Origin: Chloroflexus aurantiacus J-10-fl
GTDB lineage: Bacteria; Chloroflexota; Chloroflexia; Chloroflexales; Chloroflexaceae
Direction of reading: 5' to 3'
Length of the DNA stretch: 64,000 nt
Assembly (NCBI RefSeq): GCF_000018865.1
Contig: NC_010175.1
Coordinates: forward strand, 5,022,001-5,086,000
Shown here one piece after another: positions 1-9,500 of this stretch. The notes beneath the pieces are model-generated. The model did not search any database and was not told the DNA's origin. It worked only from the letters and a program-made list of their open reading frames with translations. Within the stretch, counting starts at the first letter, position 1. Every line of letters starts with the position of its first letter. Both the position numbers and the translations under genes were made by a program.

Positions 1-2
1 GG

Positions 3-509
3 TTTGACAAACGGGGGACAGGTGCCAGTGAAGGCACGTATGGCTGTTGTGAAGCCCAAGACGCGCTGGCAGCGTATCGCACCGCAGTTCACCAACCCGG
101 CATCGATCCGGGTCGTGTCTTCATCATTGCTCAGAGCATTGGAACGCGCTATGTCGCAGATCTATTCGACGCATACGTTGCCGCTTCACCGCCCTGTGGC
201 GTGGCACTGCTCTCGAATTTGCTCGGCCCGGATGAGATAATTGCAATTTCCGCCCCTGTGCATGTGATCGTTGCGGATAGTGAACCAGAACTCCAACGGA
301 TTGGGCCTGACGCAGTTGCTGCCCACAATGCGCATTGGCCGTATGGGGCCAGCCTTTACATCGCGGAAGGCGCAGAACATACTCTGTTCGATATTCGTGA
401 TGGCCCGATTGATTGGAGCAATCCTGATTGGGTACATCGCTATCACCGGGGAGCGATGGCGAGTCTGCTGGATTGGATGGATGAGCAGCAGTGTGGTGAT
501 GCAGGATGA
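3..509 (+). CDS. alpha/beta hydrolase, C-terminal part (cut by window edge)
   Basis: An open frame runs in from the left edge and stops at TGA 507-509. Its first residues read [11 protein letters not shown], the strand-turn typical of serine alpha/beta hydrolases, followed by a nucleophile elbow A-Q-S-I-G in place of the usual G-x-S-x-G. A late histidine in GAEHTLFD fits the catalytic-triad histidine. The N-terminal part lies outside the window. Substrate cannot be told; similar proteins are lipases, esterases or dienelactone hydrolases. The segment between the elbow and the histidine seems short for a full cap domain. Confidence 0.7.
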   Translation, partial: FDKRGTGASEGTYGCCEAQDALAAYRTAVHQPGIDPGRVFIIAQSIGTRYVADLFDAYVAASPPCGVALLSNLLGPDEIIAISAPVHVIVADSEPELQRIGPDAVAAHNAHWPYGASLYIAEGAEHTLFDIRDGPIDWSNPDWVHRYHRGAMASLLDWMDEQQCGDAG

Positions 510-686
510 CACGACAGCCGGGTAATGGAAAACAGACAGTCGTGTTAGGTGGACAGCAGACAACACCTTTCCCCGCCGTCAGGAAGCCCTGCTTTATGCG
601 GACTACAGCCCTCTCTAACCACCTGCAAGCCACTCAGGGGCTATGATGCATCAGTATGCAAGCCCCCCGCTGTCAGGACCTATGTA

Positions 687-972
687 TTACCCATAACTGG
701 TGTCAACCACGTGCGTATCAGCGGGGATGATCGCTAGGGGTGCTGGTTTGAGCGACTGGCCCGGTGGCAGAGCGCCGCTCCAGCCGTGCCGGCGCGTGCT
801 GGAAGGATTGCTGTACCCGCTCGTTATGCGCGTGTCGCGTGGTTTGGAGTGCAGCAGCATGGCTGCCGCACCAGCTACGCTCACGATCCGGCGCGTGGTA
901 TACCGTTCCCCATCATGGTCACGGGAGTGCTGAACGTGCTCGTGCCGATCATCGAGTCGGTCAGGCTTGCAT
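687..972 (+). repeat. dispersed intergenic repeat, left copy
   Basis: By eye this block aligns along its whole length with the reverse complement of 52857-53141, with about four of five bases matching and few gaps. Shared landmarks are a CAACTGGTGT-like start, the run GCGACTGGCCCGGTGGCAG, and CTCACGATCCGGCGCGTGGT near the end. No coding potential is kept between the copies. The two copies are in opposite orientation about 52 kb apart. Function unknown. Confidence 0.75.
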
Positions 973-1196
973 GCGATACCTGCGCGTAGACGTGTTGTTG
1001 CAATAGGTTCGTGCCTGCGCACCAGCGGCCACGGCCAGCACCTGCCGGCGATGGTGGGGATGCCTGCACGCAGGCTGGAAGCCTGCGCCACGCTACCTGC
1101 GCTACGGGGAGCGCTTGCAGCCCGGACTAACGCAGCGTGACATGTGGGTAATGAAAAGCTGTCAGGACAGCCCCGCAGGGGACGCCACGACATTCA

Positions 1197-1225
1197 CGCC
1201 AAACCACCAGGACTGCGGTTTGGCG
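1197..1225. terminator. 9-bp perfect hairpin, possible terminator
   Basis: CGCCAAACC (1197-1205) pairs with GGTTTGGCG (1217-1225) across an 11-base loop. There is no T-run, so it may be a factor-dependent terminator or part of the repeat-derived stretch. Confidence 0.35.
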
Positions 1226-1487
1226 CTACATAATCGCCTCTTGCTGAGTGTGAACGAGTTCCAGGCCATGGCGTGATTTCTCCACAGAAGTGAGAAATAA
1301 TTTCCACTCTGTTCACAGATACCCTTCAGAGATTGTCAACTCTCATCCAATACGGTTTAGCCCTCTCTTCAGTCCCTCCCAGCTACCCGGTAAGTGACAT
1401 AATATTCATTAACCCTCCCACAACATTCAAACATTGTTTAAGTTTTGTTCTTACACTCATGCTATCGCGAATAGGGGGAGGGGAGGC

Positions 1488-4400
1488 GTGAAGCCATCAC
1501 ACATATCAGCAATCTGGCTTCGCTTGGCCAGCGCATTGACAATCACGTTACTGTTACTGCTCATTATCGGCAGTCTGTTGCCGGTGACCCCAGTTTCGGC
1601 CACCATACCCAACCGGCAGACGTGGGTGCATCAACCAGGGACGTGTCCACCGGCCCTCGAAGGGGCGGTCTTCGGTCTGGCCGGCGATGCTTGTGGCGGT
1701 ACCGGCACCACCTTCGATACCACCCAAATCTACGGCCATACCCTCATCCGTGATGCCGCCTCGCCTGCCGCCCCCTGTGAAGCCGGACGCACCACCGGCC
1801 TCTGTTATCGGATGTGGTACTCCGGCTTTGATAACGTCGGTGTCCGCCGCATCGGTCTTGCCCTCTCCCCCGACGGCATCACCTGGACCCGTGTGGTTGG
1901 TCCCGGCCCTAACGGCAGTGTGCTTGGCCCTGGCCCCACCGGCACTTTCGATAGCGCCAATGTCTCCTTCCCATCAGTGATCCGTACCCCAACCGGCTAC
2001 CTGATGTGGTATACCGGCGGTGATGGCACCACCTTTGCCATCGGCCTCGCCTCCTCTCCCGACGGCGTCACCTGGACCCGCATCCCCGGCCCCCTCCCCG
2101 GTGGCGCCGTCCTCCGCCCCTCCGGCATCGCCGGTACCTTTGACCAGACCATCATCGCCGCCCCCCGCGTCCTGCGCGATACCGCCACCCCCACCGCTCC
2201 CTGCGAAGGCGGACGTACCACCGGACTGTGCTATCGGATGTGGTACCAGGGGATTGATAGCAACAACCGCTTCTTCATCGGCTATGCCCTCTCGCCCGAT
2301 GGTCTCACCTGGACCCGCGTCCCCGGCCCCGGCACCAACGGTAGTGTGATCGGTGAAGGGCCGACCGGCACCTTTGACGAACGCAACGCCGCTGTCGCCA
2401 CCATTGTCAAGGACGGCCTGCTCTACCGGATGTGGTACAACGCGCAGGACGGGAGTGGGGTGCATCGGATTGGCCACGTGGTCTCGCTCGACGGTCTGAC
2501 CTGGGTGCGCCCCGTGCCCAACGACCCGGTCTGGCGGGGGAGTGATGACCCCGGTACCCTCGTCCCGGATAATGTCTGGAGTCCATTTGTGCTCAAAGAA
2601 GGGCTGAGCTACCGGATGTGGTACAACCACACCACCCGGGAAAACTCGCGTCGGGTGGGGTTAGCCCAGGTCACGCCGGGCACCCCGTTGAGTGCAGTTG
2701 GGCTGAGCGGGGTGGGCACGGTCTACACGGTGACCTTTACCACTGCGGCGACGATCCCGGCCAATGGGTATGTGCTGGTGAGCCTGCCGGCCAGTGTAGC
2801 GCTCACCACCATCACGCCGGTGGGGGTGAGTGGCTTTGGCAGTGGTGCCACGTTGACGGTGGAGGAGGGGGTGTTGACCGATGCCGAAGCCGGGGGTGAG
2901 GCGCGTGGCGCCTTACTGGTGCGATTGACTGCCGACGCGGCACCCGGTCCCAAGAGCATCAGCTTCGCGCTCAGCACACCACCCGCCGATGACACCCCCG
3001 TGCTGGTACAGACCTTCGACAGCCGCGAAGTGCTTGAATATGCCAGTGTCACGATTGGCGCGGGCGGTGTTGCACCAACTCCGACGAATACACCTCTGCC
3101 GACAAACACGCCGACCAACACACCCACGGCCACCAACACGCCGACCAATACGCCCACGGCCACCAATACACCGACCAATACACCTACAGCCACCAACACA
3201 CCGACCAACACACCTACGGCCACCAACACGCCGACCAATACGCCCACGGCCACCAATACACCGACCAGCACACCAACTAACACACCTGGACCTTCACCAA
3301 CGCCCACACCGCCGCCCGATCCGGCGCCAAACACTCAACCGTGGACAATGGTCAATGGGCCGTGTACCGATGGTGCGATCTTTGGCGATGTCGATAGTGG
3401 TTGTGGCGGTGGGGGCACTAGCTTCGACACTGAAGAAATCTTCCCGCCCAGCGTGGTGCGTGACGAGGCGTCCACCCTGCGCCCGTGTGAAGGTGGCCGT
3501 ACCAGTGGTGTCTGCTATCGGATGTGGTACGTTGGAGTTGATAACCCCCTGGATGCCAATCGGCGGATTGGGTACGCGGTATCACCCGACGGCATCACCT
3601 GGACGAGAGTGCCCGGTCCGCTAACCGGCGGGGCTGTCTTCGAGGGTTCAGGCGTGTCAGGAAACTTTGATAACTTTGGCGTCTCGACAATGTATGTGAT
3701 CCGGTATGGGACAGGTTTTCGCATGTACTATACCGGCTTCTCTGAGCGCGGCATCATCGACAGTATTGGCCTGGCCGAGTCAAACGATGGTATCAACTGG
3801 ACACGAGTGAATGGGCCATTCCCCAATGGCGCAGTGATCGCTCCATCAGGAATAAGTGGCCAGTTTGATAGTAGCTACGTGATCGCACCGGTTGTGCTGG
3901 TCGACAACGCCTCGCCGATAGCGCCGTGTGAAGGTGGCCGCACCAGCGGGGTCTGCCACCGAATGTGGTTTGAAGGCGTCTCCACCAGCCCCAGCTACAC
4001 CTTCCGCATCGGCTATGCCGTCTCTCCTGATGGTATTACCTGGACCCGTCTGCCCCTCTACAGCGACGGCTCGGTTGTCCAACCCGGCCCCTTTGGCGAT
4101 TTTGATGACAACAACGTCGGTGTGCCGATGGTCATCAAAGATGGTGCCATCTACCGGATGTGGTTTGAAGCCAACGGCTACACTGCCGGCTACTCCACCG
4201 GCTACCTCGTTTCGACGGATGGCCGTACCTGGCTCCGTGCCACGCCCAACACCCCGGTCTGGACAGGAGCAATGGATACCATCAACCTCGGTACACCTGA
4301 CGAAGTTTGGGCCGTGCGCGCCCTGAAAGAGGGTGCGTCCTACCGGCTCTACTACACGACCAGCACCCGGCCCAATGCCCGCCGGTTTGCTCTGGCGACG

Positions 4401-6125
4401 ATGACCCCGGGCACCCCCGTGAGCGTGAGTGTGACCCAGACCGGCACCACCTACACCCTGACCTTCACCACCGACCCGATTCCGGCAGGTGGTAGTGTGC
4501 TGATTACGTTACCGCCAGAAGTGCCGATGAGCGCGGTAACCGTGGATGCCATCAGTGGTTTTGGTAGCGGGGCAACCCTGGTAGCCGATCCGGCAGCCGT
4601 CACCGATGCGGTAGCTGCCGGCGTCGCCCGTGGAGCGCTTGTACTCCGCCTGCCCGCCGGTGCTCCGGCTGGAACCAAGAGCCTCACCTTCACCCTCAGT
4701 GGGCTGACCACCGACATCACTGCGTTGGTGCAGGTGTTCAATGCCCGCGAAGTGATCGGGTTTGACGAAGTAGTGTTGCCACTCATACCGCCAAGCCCAA
4801 CACCGACCAACACACCCACGGCTACCAACACGCCAACCAACACGCCCACCGCCACCAACACGCCCACGGCGACCAACACGCCGACCAACACACCCACGGC
4901 TACCAACACGCCAACCAACACGCCCACGGCGACCAACACGCCGACCAACACACCCACGGCTACCAACACGCCGACCAACACGCCCACGGCGACCAACACG
5001 CCGACCAACACGCCCACGGCGACCAACACGCCAACCAACACGCCCACGGCGACCAACACGCCAACCAACACACCCACGGCGACCAACACGCCGACCAACA
5101 CACCCACGGCGACCAACACGCCGACCAACACGCCCACGGCTACCAACACGCCGACCAACACGCCCACGGCGACCAACACGCCGACCAACACACCCACGCC
5201 GACCAACACACCCACGGCTACCAACACGCCGACCAACACACCCACGGCTACCAACACGCCGACCAACACACCCACGGCTACCAACACGCCGACCAACACG
5301 CCCACGGCGACGAATACCCCAACCAGCACGCCCACGGCGACTGACACACCCACCGCCACCAACACGCCGACCAACACGCCCACGGCGACCAACACGCCAA
5401 CCAACACGCCCACGGCGACCAACACGCCAACCAACACACCCACGGCGACCAACACGCCGACCAACACACCCACGGCGACCAACACGCCGACCAACACACC
5501 CACGGCGACTGATACACCGACCAACACACCCACGGCGACCAACACGCCGACCAACACGCCCACGGCGACCAACACGCCGACCAACACACCCACGGCGACC
5601 AACACGCCGACCAACACACCCACGGCTACCAACACGCCGACCAACACGCCCACGGCGACCAACACGCCGACCAACACGCCCACGGCGACCAACACGCCGA
5701 CCAACACGCCGACCAACACGCCCACGGCCACCAACACGCCAACCAACACGCCGACCAACACGCCGACCAACACGCCCACGGCTACCAACACGCCCACGGC
5801 TACCAACACGCCCACGGCTACCAACACGCCGACCAACACGCCCACGGCTACCAACACGCCGACCAACACGCCCACGGCCACCAACACGCCCACGGCTACC
5901 AGCACGCCGACGGCGACGAATACACCAACCAGCACGCCCACGGCGACGAATACACCAACCAGCACGCCCACGGCGAATGCGACAGTAGTTCCGGCACCGT
6001 CAACGTACCGCTACTACATACCATTGATGTTTAGTAGCTACAGTCGCTACCTAGTCATTGATGAGCGCTTGAATTCAGCACCCATCCCCACCAGCATCTG
6101 TCCCGCACCGGTTTGTCCGATCTAA
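1488..6125 (+). CDS. giant secreted adhesin-like protein: two beta-propellers, Thr/Pro repeats
   Basis: About 1545 aa. I chose GTG 1488 over the upstream ATG 1434 because AGGGGGAGGGG sits just before it and translation then starts directly with a signal peptide (hydrophobic stretch 17-31, cleavage after PVSA, residue 38). Residues about 38-400 hold five repeats of the pattern Y-R-M-W-Y ... S-P-D-G-x-T-W-T-R, as in five-bladed GH43/GH32-like propellers; a second set of five lies at about 618-970. Each is followed by a beta-rich module of about 125 aa. A short Thr/Pro linker (530-615) and a very long one (about 1103-1500) separate or end the modules. The tail carries RYYIPLM and two late cysteines. 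No glycosidase catalytic residues could be assigned, so it may bind rather than cut glycans. It is the near twin of the next gene. Likely extracellular and cell-surface attached. Confidence 0.8.
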   Translation: MKPSHISAIWLRLASALTITLLLLLIIGSLLPVTPVSATIPNRQTWVHQPGTCPPALEGAVFGLAGDACGGTGTTFDTTQIYGHTLIRDAASPAAPCEAGRTTGLCYRMWYSGFDNVGVRRIGLALSPDGITWTRVVGPGPNGSVLGPGPTGTFDSANVSFPSVIRTPTGYLMWYTGGDGTTFAIGLASSPDGVTWTRIPGPLPGGAVLRPSGIAGTFDQTIIAAPRVLRDTATPTAPCEGGRTTGLCYRMWYQGIDSNNRFFIGYALSPDGLTWTRVPGPGTNGSVIGEGPTGTFDERNAAVATIVKDGLLYRMWYNAQDGSGVHRIGHVVSLDGLTWVRPVPNDPVWRGSDDPGTLVPDNVWSPFVLKEGLSYRMWYNHTTRENSRRVGLAQVTPGTPLSAVGLSGVGTVYTVTFTTAATIPANGYVLVSLPASVALTTITPVGVSGFGSGATLTVEEGVLTDAEAGGEARGALLVRLTADAAPGPKSISFALSTPPADDTPVLVQTFDSREVLEYASVTIGAGGVAPTPTNTPLPTNTPTNTPTATNTPTNTPTATNTPTNTPTATNTPTNTPTATNTPTNTPTATNTPTSTPTNTPGPSPTPTPPPDPAPNTQPWTMVNGPCTDGAIFGDVDSGCGGGGTSFDTEEIFPPSVVRDEASTLRPCEGGRTSGVCYRMWYVGVDNPLDANRRIGYAVSPDGITWTRVPGPLTGGAVFEGSGVSGNFDNFGVSTMYVIRYGTGFRMYYTGFSERGIIDSIGLAESNDGINWTRVNGPFPNGAVIAPSGISGQFDSSYVIAPVVLVDNASPIAPCEGGRTSGVCHRMWFEGVSTSPSYTFRIGYAVSPDGITWTRLPLYSDGSVVQPGPFGDFDDNNVGVPMVIKDGAIYRMWFEANGYTAGYSTGYLVSTDGRTWLRATPNTPVWTGAMDTINLGTPDEVWAVRALKEGASYRLYYTTSTRPNARRFALATMTPGTPVSVSVTQTGTTYTLTFTTDPIPAGGSVLITLPPEVPMSAVTVDAISGFGSGATLVADPAAVTDAVAAGVARGALVLRLPAGAPAGTKSLTFTLSGLTTDITALVQVFNAREVIGFDEVVLPLIPPSPTPTNTPTATNTPTNTPTATNTPTATNTPTNTPTATNTPTNTPTATNTPTNTPTATNTPTNTPTATNTPTNTPTATNTPTNTPTATNTPTNTPTATNTPTNTPTATNTPTNTPTATNTPTNTPTATNTPTNTPTPTNTPTATNTPTNTPTATNTPTNTPTATNTPTNTPTATNTPTSTPTATDTPTATNTPTNTPTATNTPTNTPTATNTPTNTPTATNTPTNTPTATNTPTNTPTATDTPTNTPTATNTPTNTPTATNTPTNTPTATNTPTNTPTATNTPTNTPTATNTPTNTPTATNTPTNTPTNTPTATNTPTNTPTNTPTNTPTATNTPTATNTPTATNTPTNTPTATNTPTNTPTATNTPTATSTPTATNTPTSTPTATNTPTSTPTANATVVPAPSTYRYYIPLMFSSYSRYLVIDERLNSAPIPTSICPAPVCPI
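1598..3057 (+). repeat. duplicated block A, copy 1 (propeller 1 and beta module)
   Basis: Colinear without visible indels with 6604-8063 (constant offset 5006), with only scattered substitutions. The match begins exactly at the signal-peptide cleavage junction. Confidence 0.9.
3339..4770 (+). repeat. duplicated block B, copy 1 (propeller 2 and beta module)
   Basis: Colinear with 8210-9641 (constant offset 4871). Nearly identical except for a divergent patch at about 3655-3890, which corresponds to one propeller blade. Confidence 0.9.
4797..5975 (+). repeat. in-frame 30-bp tandem repeat coding for [10 protein letters not shown]
   Basis: About 1.2 kb of degenerate 30-bp units (ACC AAC ACG CCC ACG GCG and variants) with occasional 12- or 18-bp units. 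All unit lengths are multiples of three, so copy-number change keeps the frame. A smaller block of the same type lies at about 3105-3285. The complementary strand is open throughout but codes only for Val/Gly/Leu repeats and is not a gene. Confidence 0.9.
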
Positions 6126-6130
6126 AAGCA

Positions 6131-6160
6131 AGAGGGGCGAGTAACGATCCTCGCCCCTCT
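6131..6160 (+). terminator. hairpin after the first giant gene (copy 1)
   Basis: AGAGGGGCGAG (6131-6141) pairs perfectly with CTCGCCCCTCT (6150-6160) over an 8-base loop, starting 6 bases after the stop codon. No T-run follows. Confidence 0.6.
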
Positions 6161-6201
6161 ATACGTCTGGACGACCGCGGCAACGACAACGCGCAATTGA
6201 T

Positions 6202-6231
6202 AGAGGGGCGAGTAACGATCCTCGCCCCTCT
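6202..6231 (+). terminator. hairpin after the first giant gene (copy 2)
   Basis: Exact second copy of the preceding hairpin including its loop and several flanking bases, 71 bases downstream. It looks like a local duplication giving a tandem terminator. Confidence 0.6.
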
Positions 6232-6248
6232 ATACGTCCGTGAACTAT

Positions 6249-6353
6249 TTCCTACTTCCTACTTCCTACTTCCTACTTCCTACTTCCTACTTCCTACTTC
6301 CTATCTCCTATCTCCTATCTCCTATCTCCTATCTCCTATTTCCTATCTCCTAT
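6249..6353 (+). repeat. heptanucleotide microsatellite (15 units)
   Basis: Fifteen consecutive 7-bp units: seven TTCCTAC, one TTCCTAT, five CTCCTAT, one TTCCTAT and one CTCCTAT. It is a pure pyrimidine-rich run apart from one A per unit, lying 165 bases upstream of the next start codon in non-coding DNA. Confidence 0.95.
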
Positions 6354-6517
6354 CTCAAAAACAGGAACAGTTCAATTATGACACTTTGTTCACCATAAAG
6401 TCAGCTCCGATTTAGCGCTTATTCAGTGAATCCTGATAGGCTAGCACTGTGCCGGGTTTCTCACCATCTCCCCAACCCCGGTTCACTACTGTTGAACGAG
6501 GTAACAAGGAGAGCGTT

Positions 6518-9500
6518 GTGAGCAGATACCGACACATAGCCCTGGCGGGACTCTTCGTGGTGAGCATTATTTTGAGTATCTTCGTGAATGTTCCTCAAGC
6601 CAGTGCCACCATACCCAACCGGCAGACGTGGGTACATCAACCAGGGACGTGTCCACCAGCCCTCGAAGGGGCGGTCTTCGGTCTGGCCGGCGATGCTTGT
6701 GGCGGTACCGGCACCACCTTCGATACCACCCAAATCTACGGCCATACCCTCATCCGTGATGCCGCCTCGCCTGCCACCCCCTGCGAAGCCGGACGCACCA
6801 CCGGCCTCTGTTATCGGATGTGGTACTCCGGCTTTGATAACGTCGGTGTCCGTCGCATCGGTCTTGCTCTCTCCCCCGACGGCATCACCTGGACCCGTGT
6901 GGTTGGTCCCGGCCCCAATGGCAGTGTGCTTGGCCCTGGCCCCACCGGCACTTTCGATAGCGCCAATGTCTCCTTCCCATCAGTGATCCGTACCCCAACC
7001 GGCTACCTGATGTGGTATACCGGCGGTGATGGCACCACCTTTGCCATCGGCCTCGCCTCCTCCCCCGACGGCGTCACCTGGACCCGCATCCCCGGCCCCC
7101 TCCCCGGTGGCGCCGTCCTCCGTCCCTCTGGCATCGCCGGTACCTTTGACCAGACCATCATCGCCGCCCCCCGCGTCCTGCGCGATACCGCCACCCCCAC
7201 CGCTCCCTGCGAAGGCGGACGCACCACCGGACTGTGCTATCGGATGTGGTACCAGGGGATTGATAGCAACAACCGCTTCTTCATCGGCTATGCCCTTTCG
7301 CCCGATGGTCTCACCTGGACCCGCGTCCCCGGCCCCGGCACCAACGGTAGTGTGATCGGTGAGGGGCCGACCGGCACCTTCGACGAACGCAACGCCGCTG
7401 TCGCCACCATTGTCAAGGACGGCCTGCTCTACCGGATGTGGTACAACGCGCAGGACGGGAGTGGGGTGCATCGGATTGGCCACGTGGTCTCGCTCGACGG
7501 TCTGACCTGGGTGCGCCCCGTGCCCAACGACCCGGTCTGGCGGGGGAGTGATGACCCCGGTACCCTCGTCCCGGATAATGTCTGGAGTCCATTTGTGCTC
7601 AAAGAAGGGCTGAGCTACCGGATGTGGTACAACCACACCACCCGGGAAAACTCGCGTCGGGTGGGGTTAGCCCAGGTCACGCCGGGCACCCCGTTGAGTG
7701 CAGTTGGGCTGAGCGGGGTGGGCACGGTCTACACGGTGACCTTTACCACTGCGGCGACGATCCCGGCCAATGGGTATGTGCTGGTGAGCCTGCCGGCCAG
7801 TGTAGCGCTCACCACCATCACGCCGGTGGGGGTGAGTGGCTTTGGCAGTGGTGCCACGTTGACGGTGGAGGAGGGGGTGCTGACCGATGCCGAAGCCGGG
7901 GGTGAGGCGCGCGGCGCCTTGCTGGTGCGATTGACCGCCGACGCGGCACCGGGGCCGAAGAGTATCAGCTTCACGCTCGGCACACCTCCCGCCGACGACA
8001 CCCCCGTGCTGGTACAGACCTTCGACAGCCGCGAAGTGCTTGAATATACCAGTGTCACGATTGACGGCAGTGGTATTCCTCCAACTGCAACTCCTACACC
8101 CGTACCACCAACCCCTACATCTACATCATCCCCTATCGCTTCCCCAACACCGTCACCAACCAACACCAGTTCACCAACACCAACACCTTCTGCAGGTGGA
8201 AATAATCAACCGTGGACAATGGTCAATGGGCCGTGTACCGATGGTGCGATCTTTGGCGATGTAGATAGTGGCTGTGGCGGCGGGGGCACCAGCTTCGACA
8301 GCGAAGAAATCTTCCCGCCCAGCGTGGTGCGTGACGAGGCGTCCACCTTGCGCCCGTGCGAAGATGGCCGTACCAGTGGTGTCTGCTATCGGATGTGGTA
8401 TGTTGGGGTTGATAACCCCCTGGATGCCAATCGGCGGATTGGATACGCGGTATCACCCGACGGCATCACCTGGACGCGAGTGCCCGGGCCGCTGACCGGC
8501 GGGGCTGTCTTCGAGGGTTCAGGCGTACCAGGAACCTTCGACAACTTTGGCGTCTCGACACTGCATGTTATCCGATACGGCAGTGGATTTCGGATGTACT
8601 ATAGCGGATTCGCCGTTCCCGGTGTCATCGATGGTTTGGGAATGGCCGAGTCTATTGATGGTATCAACTGGACACGTGTACCCGGCCCACTTGCTGGAGG
8701 AGCGATGATCCGGGCATCGGGGCAAGCCGGTCAATTCGACGCCAGTTATGTGGTCGCACCGGTTGTGCTGGTAGACAACGCCTCGCCGATAGCGCCGTGT
8801 GAAGGTGGCCGCACCAGCGGGGTCTGCCACCGAATGTGGTTTGAAGGCGTCTCCACCAGCCCCAGCTACACCTTCCGCATCGGCTATGCCGTCTCTCCTG
8901 ATGGTATTACCTGGACCCGTCTACCTCTGTACAGCGACGGCTCGGTCGTCCAACCCGGCCCCTTTGGCGATTTTGATAACAACAACGTTGGTGTGCCGAT
9001 GGTCATCAAAGACGGTGCCATCTACCGGATGTGGTTTGAAGCCAACGGCTACACTGCCGGCTACACCACCGGCTACCTCGTCTCGACGGATGGCCGGACC
9101 TGGCTTCGTGCCACCCCCAACACTCCGGTCTGGACGGGAGCAATGGATACCATCAACCTCGGTACACCTGACGAGGTCTGGGCCGTGCGTGCCCTGAAAG
9201 AGGGTGCGTCCTACCGGCTCTACTACACGACCAGCACCCGGCCCAATGCCCGCCGGTTTGCCCTGGCAACGATGACCCCGGGCACCCCCGTGAGCGTGAG
9301 TGTGACCCAGACCGGCACTACCTACACCCTGACCTTCACCACCGACCCGATTCCGGCAGGTGGTAGTGTGCTGATTACATTACCGCCAGAAGTGCCGATG
9401 AGCGCGGTAACCGTGGATGCTATCAGTGGTTTTGGTAGCGGGGCAACCCTGGTAGCCGATCCGGCAGCCGTCACCGATGCGGTAGCCGCCGGCGTCGCCC

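Larger units (their letters stand above)
510..1487. other. 978-base gene-free stretch upstream of the surface-protein locus
   Basis: No frame in this stretch has protein-like composition; the open frames on both strands are Arg/Pro/Cys-rich and overlap each other. It holds a dispersed repeat (687-972), a perfect 9-bp hairpin (1197-1225) and an AT-richer last 200 bases that probably carry the promoter of the first surface-protein gene, although I found no convincing -35/-10 pair there. Confidence 0.6.

Noticed and set aside
687..1193. 168-codon minus-strand frame in the left intergenic region
   Set aside because: It lies in the dispersed repeat, is Arg/Ser/Pro-rich, and the frame is not kept in the other copy.
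4451..5971. Long open frame on the minus strand opposite the Thr/Pro repeats
   Set aside because: It codes only for Val/Gly/Leu/Ala repeats that mirror the plus-strand repeat codons; no ribosome site and no independent composition.
1488..6125. Active glycoside hydrolase
   Set aside because: The blade repeats fit GH43/32-like propellers, but I could not place the catalytic acids, so only a propeller fold is claimed.
6249..6353. CRISPR array
   Set aside because: Units are 7 bp with no spacers; a microsatellite.
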